From contig RCAB01000105.1 of NCBI GenBank assembly GCA_003640385.1, positions 62,001-126,000 on the forward strand: a stretch of DNA of 64,000 nt, written 5' to 3'. The first letter of the stretch is position 1. Each line of letters begins with the position of its first letter. This DNA is from Setaria digitata. Lineage: Eukaryota > Nematoda > Chromadorea > Rhabditida > Setariidae. Positions 12,840 to 22,945 of the stretch are shown here, piece by piece. The notes under the pieces are model-generated. The model was not told where the DNA came from. It saw nothing but the letters and a program-made list of their open reading frames with translations, and ran no database searches. The translations under genes were made by a program, and so were the position numbers.

Positions 12840-13290
12840 TATCAAGTAATGTTGATATGATGATAGTTATAACGATAATGTTGATATATATATGGTAATA
12901 GCGCAATATATACAAAGGTGGAAATGCATGATAAGAACTAACACATTAGATGATAAGAGTTCCGCATCAACTTTCAGCAGATAACAGTTGATTATGATCA
13001 AAACTCATAAATGAATGGGAAAAAAAGGACAGTTAATGATTGAATGCATAGAAAAAGATTCAATAATAGAGCATGAATGTATGTATATGATGGTTGTGAT
13101 AAGAACCCGTTAAACATCGGAAGAAATAATGAATGCATGTTATATCATCGGCTGATAAGGCCCCAATGCAATGTGCTGGTCTGCTTTGGCGTGACTTACT
13201 TCAGTAGCCATCGCCCAAATATTTCCGTGAATAATTGTTCCGATGGTGATAGGTGATAATATATGTACAGTACCCATCACTTATCAAAGA
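12840..13290. promoter_or_regulatory. Cluster of GATA-factor sites (TGATAA)
   Basis: TGATAA occurs at 12929-12934, 12951-12956, 13097-13102, 13153-13158 and 13254-13259, and its complement TTATCA at 13281-13286. AGATAA and CGATAA variants lie nearby at about 12979 and 12880. From the local base composition I would expect fewer than one exact site on both strands over this length. In nematodes TGATAA is the site of ELT-2/ELT-7-type GATA factors that drive intestinal genes. The cluster ends about 40 bp before an ATG opening a signal-peptide-like ORF (13324). The regulatory role is inferred. Confidence 0.4.
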
Positions 13291-13323
13291 TCTTTCCCTG
13301 TCCCACTTTCTTCATCTCTCCAG

Positions 13324-13443
13324 ATGGATCTGTTGAAGTGGAGGCTGCCGCACTGGACCGCGACATTTTTGTTCCTGCTGTCATCTTTTTTTAATTTCTT
13401 TATTAATGAAAAAACATTTACATCAGGGTTACTCATTTATTAG
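13324..13443 (+). CDS. Possible first exon with signal peptide (uncertain)
   Basis: The ATG at 13324 follows catctctccag, a good trans- or cis-splice acceptor. The ORF begins MDLLKWRLPHWTATFLFLLS, which has the charge and hydrophobicity of a secretory signal peptide. Base composition falls sharply after about 13385, where an exon could end (for example ct|gtcatc). I found no downstream exon that joins it. Minus-strand ORFs overlap (13384-13277 and 13277-13140) and all three minus frames are partly open, so the strand is not settled. Confidence 0.25.
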   Translation: MDLLKWRLPHWTATFLFLLSSFFNFFINEKTFTSGLLIY

Positions 13444-14362
13444 TCTTAAATAGTATTACTTAATTAAAACAAAATTATAATTTATGAAAACCATTTAGAA
13501 ATAATGAGAAAATGACGGAAAAAGAGGAAAAAAACACTAAAAAAAAAATCACTGTCACTTTGCGCAGCCTTTGTGATAAGCCTTAAGTTCGATGATACTG
13601 AATAGCAGAACACTATAAATGAGATGAGATCTGAACTATTCAACATAGCAGAAGCTCAAACACACGCCAAATCTGACCAGCACATTTAGTACGATAGATT
13701 TTATTAACTCTTTGTTAAAATTTTTTTTTAACAATGAGTAATTTCCATTAATATAATAATTATATATCTTTCGCATCTCTACACAAATTAATCATTATTA
13801 TGCATAATTATTGTTCAATTTTTGTCACTTAAAAAATGTTCTAAAAATAGAAGATTTTTATAAACTGATAAATTTTATGTTAAAGTAAAATGAGAGCAAA
13901 TTTCAATGATAATTTTGACAACATATTCACATTATTGATAATCACATATCTCTTTTAGCAACAGTGTTTAGAATTTTATCTTGAACATTGACAGAATACT
14001 AAATTATCCATGAACTGATGAAGAATTAAACGAATCTATCAAACGGCACTGTTGGGTGATCGTAAAGTCTTAATATGAATATCTACTGAACTTCATGGAA
14101 GTAACTGAAAACACAAATTATAAAATACATGAAGTGAACATTTGACATAGCTGTAAGTTAATCATATGAAAATAATATAATAAATTAAGTCAAATTAACC
14201 TAGAGGAAATTGAAAGAATTGGGAAGTGTATATACACATAGGTAAAGTGTTCCTTCAAATAAATGAGGCAACGACAAACATGACATGCTAAAGTGGTTCG
14301 CAGATGTATGCAGAAGCTTAACCAGAAAACCAAGCAAAAAGTTTTGGCTTGCGAAAATTTTT
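13444..14362. other. Spacer, nothing seen
   Basis: AT-rich sequence without supported coding, RNA or repeat features. Confidence 0.5.
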
Positions 14363-14645
14363 TTTGTGCAATATTGAACGAATTTATATTTCATCTAGTT
14401 CAGTTAAGATTTACAGCTTCTTTCTGAGATGCGAGAATTTGTATTTGATCTGGTTCAACTGAGATTTACAACCTCATTTTAAGGGTATGGGACCCAGCAC
14501 TTGATCTGTTTCGGTTAATATTTACAACATTGTTCTGGGAGTATGAGAATTCATATTTGATCTGCTTCAATCAAGATTTACAATTTCTTTTCTTGAGTAT
14601 GGGAATAGCATATTGGATCCAATTAAACCGAGATTTACAACTCAT
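14363..14645 (+). repeat. Degenerate tandem repeat, about 56 bp x 5
   Basis: Five diverged units share the core TTTGATCTG-TTCA-(N)-AGATTTACA. The GATTTACA end of successive units falls at 14408, 14463, 14519, 14575 and 14632, a period of 55-57 bp. Units differ by many substitutions, so the array is old. A chance open frame (14530-14757) runs through it but looks non-coding. Confidence 0.8.
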
Positions 14646-15240
14646 AAGGACTTTATATTACAGATTTAGAAGTCAACAATTGTATGCAAAATTTTTCACT
14701 ATGCTGAAATTTGAGAACTGCAAAAGAGCAATTCTGCAAAGAGTTAACATGGTCTAGTTTGATGGATGCTGTTACAGTCAACTGTGCATGTCACAACATC
14801 AGTAAATCTTAAGAGCAATATAAAAAATATTGCATATCAGTAGTTCAGTAATGAAATTTATATGTAATACTATAAAGTAATTATATTTTCTGACTAAACT
14901 TTCATGTATAAATTGTATTTTGAAATGTCATATGTATATATAATCGTATTGATTTTTACTGTTTTTTTTTTAATGACCTATAAGTTGTAATTAAATTTAA
15001 GTTTAAACTACACAGTGAATTTTTAACGAGACGAGTTTTGACAAGCTGTTTTTCATTCAGCAATACGATGGCGAGTTCATGTTTCTTCTCAATTCTTTTT
15101 TTTTTTTTTTTTTATGATATTAGCTTTAATTCAGCAATTAACAAACTCATTTATTGCACTAATTTCAGGTTTTCGTATCCTTTTCTTCTACCACTACTTC
15201 CATTCACAACTCTACAGAAAACATGAAACGCTCAAAATTA
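14646..15240. other. Spacer, nothing seen
   Basis: AT-rich with a run of about 19 T near 15100. The 15038-15226 open frame is dominated by translation of this T tract and is not considered a gene. Confidence 0.5.
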
Positions 15241-15505
15241 ACACCTTCAATTGGGAGCGTGCAGCCGCGTTAAAAGAAAGAGAGAGATGAAGCGCCGCAG
15301 ATTTGGAACTTGTGGAGAAGGTGATGATGTGTAGTTTTACGTTACTTGAGATGAGGATTATGCAATTTTTATAGAGTCAACTTCCGAGAGGAAAGCTGCT
15401 GAAGTTGTAGCTTAAAAGACTAATATCATAATTTTTTAGCAGGAATGTAAGAAGATCCGGCCCGCCATTCTCGACCGAAAGAGACTGAACTGTTCAACTG
15501 ATTGG
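15241..15505 (+). other. GC-rich island with short spliceable frames
   Basis: CpG-containing patches (gcgccgcag, ggcccgccattctcgacc) stand out from the surrounding AT-rich DNA. A tiny three-exon reading is possible on the plus strand: 15287-15320 (MKRRRFGTCGE), about 15375-15400, then about 15446-15510 beginning ECKKIRPAILDRKRLN. Its introns would be only about 40-54 nt and there is no recognised homology. It may instead be a promoter, a non-coding exon or a decayed gene. Confidence 0.25.
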
Positions 15506-16346
15506 TAACATTCAACAACGACAAACAAAAAAAAAGGTGAATGAAAAGAGAAGGCTTTTTCGCATCAAATTAACCTCGGATTCCTCGAAGTTTCTAATTT
15601 TTCATTTAGCAGTCGAATTCCTTACGTGAAAACGATTCGGTCGAAAAGACTTAACTTTTTCAGGGAGCATTGTGTATGCACTAGCTTAAAGTGAACTGTA
15701 AATGAGAACCACCAGAAAGATGGTCTATCCGACTGCTTTCTCATGTAATTTAGAATCTATTAAAATGAAGCGAAATATGCCAAACCCTTTTTGGTATTCA
15801 GCTACTCAATTCTGAAGTAGTTAATTTCTCACTCTTTTATTTGCTCTTAATATATCTAACCCTAGGACTTCTCTGTTGTCAGTTTTTCTCCAACCTCCTG
15901 ATTTTATTCTTTATTGTTACTGAAATTGTTTTTTTTTGCCATTTACACTTGTAGCAATGTGCTTATTGTACTTCGAAATTTTTTTTGTTTACACTTAACT
16001 AAGTGCGCTTTCTGAAACTAAAATGAAATATGAATTTTTCCTCTTTATTAAATTATATCTTTCCTTTACTTATTAAAAACTTTTGGAACTAGACAACTGT
16101 TATTTATTATTTACTTCCTTATTATGTTATTTTGTTACCAATCAACTGATCTGTATTACTGATAACAGTTGTTTTTAATTATTCAATCATTGATTCATAT
16201 TAATGCTATATTCGTTTTAAAGGTACATCATTTATGAATGAATACGAATGTATGCTGCAACCATGAATGCACTGCAGCAATAATTAGGCAATAGATGTAT
16301 TGAAATATTTATTTTTAAACTTTCGTAAATTATCAAATGATAATAA
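15506..16346. other. Spacer and kinase 3' UTR
   Basis: AT-rich. Minus-strand AATAAA at 16313-16308 lies 34 nt past the kinase stop and is the likely polyadenylation signal. No other feature is seen. Confidence 0.5.
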
Positions 16347-19300
16347 TCACGGTGGGATGACTTCATTTGGTTTCCTGGTTAATTCTCGTAAACGATAACT
16401 GATAAAACATGATTGACCTTGATCACCGATCAGTAACGCTTTTTGTATGAGACTTGGATTTGTTTGCCATTCAAATGGTTCATTTTCATTGAGCTTTAAA
16501 TAGACCAAAATAATATCATTCTTTTTTTCCGATGTAATCAGTTTTCAATTTCAAATATTGCTTAGAACTCAATATGTTTTCAAACATTTTGAGAAAAAAG
16601 GATTCAGTGATAACTTTAACAAAAACGGGTACTTAAGCAGTTAAACGGAATGAAACTAGAACTTTTTATTTTATGAATTGCAACATTGAACTTCATATGC
16701 GTTAAAATTAATGATCTGTTAATGCTTAAACGAAATTTATTGTGTATGAACCAGAAGTAGTATTGATTTTGTTTAAATGGATGGTGTTAGATTTATAGAA
16801 AAAGAAAAGTATTTCAAAAAACTTTCATTTTATCAAAAAATTTAATTTTCCTTTTAATAAGTAGTGAAATTAAGTATTTCTAATGCACTATTAATTAGAT
16901 GCTTTCTTCAGGCTATCTCGTTTTAATCAAATGTTACATGATCCGCAATTTTTCTTTTTTAAAAATATCAATACTTAATTCTTATCTCACTAGTAAAGTT
17001 GCTAACTTTTAATAACATCCTTTTTCTTTTATTTCCAGTATCAAATTTCACCTTTAACCTGACGAAAATATTACTGATCAGTTTGCGAATTGTTCGATAA
17101 TCAGGCCTTTCAAAATATCTGCAAAGTGTACATTTCGATTTGTTATTGAACAAGGCTTGTGTTAAAGAAGAAAAATAAAGGAACTGTAACTTTCCAGTTT
17201 TCAAGTTCCAAATTCTACTAGCATGCAATATGCACATAGATATTGCAGTATTTTATCAACTTTTAAGTAGTACGAGATGACGTTGCGATAGTGTTAATGA
17301 TAATTCATGAATAATTTAATTTTCGATAATAATTTTTAACTGATGTAGTTCATTTTCCTAGATCAGTTGGAGAAATGGAATTTCAAATCGAAATACTTAA
17401 TTTGTATTATCGATTATTTCAAGTATTTTATCAAATTCTTCTGGTACTCCCTTAAGCAGTTCATATCGTCCACTACCTCGTGCGTAACGTTTCCATTCAC
17501 CAATTAGCATATAATCATCACGGGGGTCTGCATTGGCCCATGGAAGTAGGCCTAAACTATAGCTTCTAAGACTAATATTGTTGTAAGTTCTAGCTCTGGG
17601 CTTTTAACGATATATATATATATATATATATATCATATATATTATATATATCATATATATATGTATAATTTTTATAAAATTAATCGTAAAATGAATTAAT
17701 TTACATTAATTTTACTGCAAAATGATGATTTAAACTTTCTCTGTGCGAAATTACCAACACCAGTCATTAAAGAGTTAATTTAAAGAAATNTAGTTTACAT
17801 TAATTTTACTGCAAAATGATGATTTAAATTTTCTCTGTGCGAAATTACCAACACCAGTCATTAAAGAGTTAATTTAAAGAAATGTAAAATTTCAGGCAAA
17901 ATGTGCTTTCTTTTAAAGAGAATGATCAACTGAATTGATGATAAGTTATCGTTAATATGATAAATCTATGGACATATTGTTTAATTTTACTGCACAGTGG
18001 TGAGGCTATATAATATAGTTGAACTTGATCGAAAAAAAAGTTCTCTCGATTGTATGCACTCATCATTACTGTTTAAAGAAAAAAAAAGACTGAAAATGAA
18101 ATGCAATAAATTTCGTAGGTTGAAGAAATGAACCTTTAATGAATTCACAAACCATGTAAAACCACGATTCAATATCATCCTTACGGCACTGATCTTTAAA
18201 TGCATGAGCTGCTAATGAAGAATAGTAAATAGATCCCATAAGAGCAGCCGAACTTCTTGGCTGATAAAAGTTGCCATCTCGATCTCTTGAATAGTTTTCA
18301 AATAAATTATTCATGAATTTAATTGATAATTTTATAACGCTTTTTTTTTACAAATTATTTTGAAATCTTCATTAATCTTTTAGTACTTTCTGTTTCTTTT
18401 TTCATCAAATATCAAAGCTAGTTAGTTTAATTTGCATAACCTTCCTGCTCCAGCAATCTATTTACTTAAATTTCCATTTATTTATTCAATTGGACTAACT
18501 TAAGATGAATTAAGTACCATAGAAAAGAAGTTTAGTCATTTTCCTTTACCTAAATCGTCTGGCAAATCCAAAATCAATGATGTAAACTGTTTGACTGTCA
18601 TTTTTTAAACCAATCGCAAAATTATTTGCTTTAATGTCACGTGAGAGCCATCCCGTATTATGCAATGTTTCAATACGATCCAATGTTTGCAAGCTGAGGC
18701 GTAATGCGGTTGTTAAATTAAACCTAAATTTTTAATTAATTTTAAATTAATTTACAATTTTTAATTAAAAGTTATGGCTAATTTTCACACATATATTTCA
18801 GTTTTTGAAAGAAGAAAAAGCGATATCACTTTTTGCCCGGTAAGCTACGACGTAATTTGCCCAAATCTGGGCCAAGGAGTTGCATGATGAGATATTTAAT
18901 TTCTCTGGTACGTCCTTGGCCAATTAATTGCGGTATACCAAGCATTTTGGTTTTTTCAAATTCACGAAGTACAAAAACATCCAATTTTAGCACTGATCTG
19001 GAAAAAAATTTAATTATCTTTCAATAATAAAGGTTACTGAATTTTTCAATTTTTGATAATTAATAACACATTTTATTATATCTTATCACTTTTGGACCTT
19101 AGCACTACAAATTTGTTGCAAGAAACCATTGCTATCATTCATATTATTATAACAATTATCAAATTAAAACATTTGACGACTTCCTTTTCCTTTCATTTCT
19201 TTGCTTCTTTATTTTACCTATTTGATTGTCAAAATGACATTAGCTATTAAATAAGCTTGAAAAAATGCGTTCAATTTAGTTTAAGTGATATGAAATGACT

Positions 19301-19625
19301 AGGAAGCGAAATGCCTTTAATTTCATCTTTTTTAAAAAATTATTAATTCATACTTTTGTGGATCTTTGGTCTTTTCAATTTTCATCGCAAATTGCTCATT
19401 GGTGTTAACTTCTCTAACAACCATCACCTCACTAAATGGCCCTAACCAAATCTGCTTCAATACTTTGTACTTTTGGCCGCAATGAACAAATGTTCGGCCT
19501 GGCCGCAAAATCGACAATGCGTTAAATTGCTCGTCGCTCATGCTGATTTCAGCGTGACTGAAATTGAAAATTGTTGATTTTTGAAAATCTTCCAAATTCT
19601 CGCAAAACGAAACAATTTTAGCCAT
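16347..19625 (-). CDS. TTBK/CK1-family protein kinase (possibly splice-damaged)
   Basis: Minus-strand exons: 19625-19354, 18997-18830, 18723-18550, 18285-18134, 17551-17401, 17118-17052 and 16493-16347 (TGA). They give about 376 residues. Kinase landmarks in order: reduced Gly loop LGPFSEVMVV; ATP-binding Lys in FAMKIE (about K82); LKLDVFVLREFEK; MQLLGPDLGKLRR; catalytic loop SRDIKANNF (HRD His replaced by Ser, catalytic Asp about 176 kept); DFG in IIDFGFARRF (about 197-199); GSIYYSSLAAHAF; CRKDDIESWFYMVCEF; GLLPW; YFERPDY; and the TTBK-type end NENEPFEW. This is the tau-tubulin-kinase-like Ser/Thr kinase group, expanded in nematodes. The fourth and seventh exon starts are chosen to fit family spacing. 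The expected donor of intron 5, aa|GTAAGT, reads aa|TTAAGT at 17402-17397 and gives an in-frame TAA. Without splicing there the protein would be about 306 residues and lack the end of the domain. Confidence 0.82.
17610..17665. repeat. AT dinucleotide microsatellite in kinase intron 4
   Basis: An interrupted (TA)n tract lies within the intron between kinase exons 4 and 5. Confidence 0.85.
17701..17883. other. Assembly join: single N between duplicated 89-bp ends
   Basis: The single N at 17790 separates two copies of the same 89-bp sequence (17701-17789 and 17795-17883) that differ at one base. This is what unmerged overlapping contig ends look like, not a biological tandem duplication. It lies inside kinase intron 4. 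Confidence 0.85.
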
Positions 19626-20789
19626 CCTACTAATTAGTCACCATTACACTGGAATATTTAATTAACCGTAGATTCAGGCTAACTTCATCATCTTGCCAGT
19701 GGAAATAAACTGTCTGCTTTTTTACATCATATCATTTCTACCATATATTATCACATTAAATCAATCAATTATCTTGATGAATGAAATAATTTTAATTTAA
19801 TTTTTTTCATATCTAAATTTTTCAGAAAATGTTACTAAAATTTGATGCAATGTTTTGGCTTCGAAATTCAATTTCGTCCATCCCTTTCTCATTTCAAATG
19901 TCGCTAAACGTGATTTTCAATAATTATCATAATAATTTTATTGATAATTTGGATCACTCGCCAAATTTCTTGAGTTTTTTTTTTTTTTTTTTTTNGTAAT
20001 AATTTTATTGATAATTTGGATCACTCGCCAAATTTCTTGAGTTTTTTTCTTTTTTTTTTTCAAAAAGATGAAAAAAAAAGGAATAATCCAATGAAGTTTT
20101 GAATAAATAACTGAACTTTTGTAACAAATGAGTATTATTCTGTAAAAGAAAGAGCTCACATCATTTGAACGACCGCATGCTACGAATGCTTCTTCCAAAA
20201 AAAAGAAAAAAAAAACTAAACTTCCAGAAAATTTCTTATAAATTTCTTCCTCAAGAGAAAAAATGAAATATTTGAAAAATTATTAAAGCAGATGGGTTTT
20301 CATCTATTTCACAAAAGAATCCCAAATTACAACTGCAATTAAAATATGAAAAAANTAAAAGAAAAAAAAACTAAACTTCCAGAAAATTTCTTATAAATTT
20401 TTTCCTCAAGAGAAAAAATGAAATATTTGAAAAATTATTAAAGCAGATGGGTTTCCATCTATTTCACAAAAGAATCCCAAATTACAACTGCAATTAAAAT
20501 ATGAAAAAAATAAAGAAAATTGAAGCATCAGAAAGTAAAGTATTTGTTGCATATAAAACAAATTAAGCAAAATTTTATGCATACTAGCAATAGCTGATCG
20601 GTAACTAATTGAAATTGCTTAACTTGAATAAGAACTCAAGTATCTATTTTTGACAATGATTCTTTTATACTCTTTCCAGAAAGAAAAATATTTAACCCTA
20701 TTTCGTGAAATGATTTCATTTATTTTTAGGCTACCTAAACAATATTTGTAGTGGAAAAGTTATAGTAAAATTTGTGATTTCAAAATTTT
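19626..20789. other. Kinase upstream region with two assembly joins
   Basis: N at 19995 sits between copies 19930-19994 and 19997-about 20060. N at 20355 sits between copies about 20201-20354 and 20357-about 20514. Copies are near-identical apart from homopolymer length and a few substitutions, so both joins look like overlapping contig ends. The open frame 20198-19938 on the minus strand runs across one join and is not trustworthy. No supported gene is present. Confidence 0.6.
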
Positions 20790-20805
20790 AATTAAATCTA
20801 CTTAC

Positions 20806-20872
20806 CATTTCTTTTCCAAATTTCATAAAATATTTTCAAAATTTCTGCTGGTGCATTTTTTAAACAATCATA
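20806..20872 (-). pseudogene. Kinase-like exon fragment
   Basis: On the minus strand YDCLKNAPAEILKIFYEIWK is followed by a strong donor (g|gtaagt at 20805). It parallels YELLKGVPEEFDKILEIID of the neighbouring TTBK-like kinase (Y, LK, P, E and KI conserved). A TAA at 20875-20873 lies just upstream in the same frame. I found no acceptor and no following PDY exon, so this looks like a relic of a second kinase copy. Alternatively it belongs to an unrelated gene whose other exons I could not find. Confidence 0.3.
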
Positions 20873-21022
20873 TTAGAGATCGGTTACGATTACAAATATG
20901 TGGCAGCATTAAATATTAGTATTTGATTTCGAGTTTCAAGTTCATCTATTCCTTCACTCGTCTTTTGTTTATCTATATGTTGATCTGTTTGAAATTCTTC
21001 TTTTTCTTTAAATTTATTCAAT

Positions 21023-21237
21023 TTATATTATATTATTATTAATTTTTTGGCCAAATTCTTCTTCTCTAAGCAATTTTAATTTCTGGTATTTCAAAATTTT
21101 CTTACCACTTAAATTTTGTGTTGGAATAAAATCTGGACTTACCAAAATTTGAGGAATTTGACCTGTTTTCTTACTTCGTCTTAAATTCAAAAGCTTAAAC
21201 TTTGTTATTTTCAACTCTTTTTTTAAACTTTGTTTTG
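21023..21237 (-). CDS. Orphan candidate terminal exon, unrecognised
   Basis: A consensus acceptor (attttccag) precedes an open frame of 71 codons ending TAA. It encodes a Lys/Leu-rich sequence including LNLRRSKKTGQIPQILV and KILKYQKLKLLREEEFGQ. Just beyond, another frame is open for about 44 codons with a hydrophilic sequence (KFKEKEEFQTDQHIDKQ). No upstream exon or start was identified and no family is recognised. It could be part of a gene disrupted by the nearby assembly joins. Confidence 0.25.
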
Positions 21238-21631
21238 CTGGAAAATTTTCATTTATTTATTTATTTTTTATCTATTTAGTGATTTTTTTTTTGCGGTTAT
21301 TCTTTCATTATTCTTGATAATTTCAAAATATTCAACAAATTCTGTTATCATATAAAAAATTCTTTACATCTCTAGCTTTCTGAAATTTTAGTAGGTTTAA
21401 AAACTTTTTTCCTAATTTGAATATGAGAAAATACAGGACCAGGACTTCATGATATTCCAGAAATGTAATGCAACATAATTATATCAAAAATGACGGTTTT
21501 TCGGTGTTATTATAATGAAATCCTAAAAATAAAAAATTCCCGCAAAAAAGGTTTAAAAATTATGCTAAGGGAATGTTCAAAGTCATTTATTATTATTAAA
21601 ATATCAATTAGTTCCATTTTTATTGTTTCAG

Positions 21632-21715
21632 TTTAGTATCATAGAAAATGATTTGTTGGGCGAAACTTTGCAAAAGGAAATTCAAGTCAGAAATTGTGGA
21701 AAGAGAAAGTTCTAA
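21632..21715 (+). CDS. Orphan candidate terminal exon, unrecognised
   Basis: A good acceptor (attgtttcag) is followed by 27 open codons and TAA; the sequence begins FSIIENDLLGETLQKEIQV. Only phase 0 is open. No joining upstream exon was found, so this is weak. Confidence 0.15.
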   Translation, partial: FSIIENDLLGETLQKEIQVRNCGKRKF

Positions 21716-22029
21716 TTTAAAACTGCTGATTTTAACTTTTATTAATAAATAAATGGCGAGTTTTAAAATGGAAAGAAAAATAAATTAAACAAATCATCAG
21801 TATAAAAATGAAACAGAGGTATTATAAAATATTTAGTAAGAAAAAAATTTCAGAAAAGAAAGATTATGGAATAGATTTTAAATTATTTAAAAATAGAAAA
21901 CTTTCAAACTTTCAGTTAATGTTAATTCTTTCACTCATTCTTTGAACTATCGATAGAAAGTTTAAAAAGAAGAAAAAATTTTTTTCTTCACATTTTAACG
22001 CTTTGCTTAGTCGAGTGTAACAACATAAT

Positions 22030-22858
22030 ATGCTTTTGATTATTTTACTGTTTCTTCGTATACGATGCGCCGGAACGTTTGATGGTTCCGGGACTGACGT
22101 TAACGTGGTACGTGCATACGTTAGAGTTCCATTTCACGTTTTGTAATGGACTATGTATAATTCATTTCTTTTTATTTCTTTAAAATTCAAATTGCTATGG
22201 AATTATTTTCGCTTTCAATAAGTGAATTATACACTTATTTTCCTTAACGCTTAATTAAACGCAAATAATTAAAATTTATCCGATATCACTGTACTCATCT
22301 TCTCAGGAAATTAACACTGTCAAGGGAAATAATAATAATGACATCTATTTTATTGAATAAATTAATTAATTTCTAAGGAAGCGAAATGGAATAAATGTTA
22401 AAAGCAAAATTTTCTATTCTCTTTTCTTCTCCAGAATTAAATCTTAGAATAATTTAAGTTGTATCTTTTTTAACAAGAATTTGAAGTCCAAAATTTAGTT
22501 TCGATTTGAATAGTTCTGCCTATCAGTGAAAAATCTGCATTTAGGCAAGCAGTTTAGAATTCAGAAATTAAGTGATAAGAATTGATTAAATAAAAATGGC
22601 ATCGAATGTCTTATATGCTAGATATTCAATAAAAGCTTGAACAAGGTAACAATCAATTTCGAAGCTTAGTTAATAAGTTTACGATGCTAATTACCTGCCA
22701 TTACTGATGGAACCGCGGAATTTAATTAAATATATAAAATTAATTATTAAACAGTTTAAAAAATGGTTGGAATAAAAAATTAGAGTTATATATATATATA
22801 TATAACTATATATATATAACTATATATATATAACTATATATATATAACTATATATATA

Positions 22859-22945
<87 letters not shown>

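Noticed and set aside
16968..17237. 89-codon minus-strand ORF as the kinase C-terminus
   Set aside because: It contains the true YFERPDY exon (17118-17052), but reading on to its stop misses the PFEW end of the domain, which is found in a separate exon at 16493-16347.
17701..17883. Biological tandem duplication
   Set aside because: The copies abut a single N and are almost identical, as expected for unmerged overlapping contigs; the same pattern recurs at two other Ns.
19938..20198. 86-codon minus-strand ORF
   Set aside because: It spans an N gap and duplicated contig ends and contains poly-Lys from A tracts.
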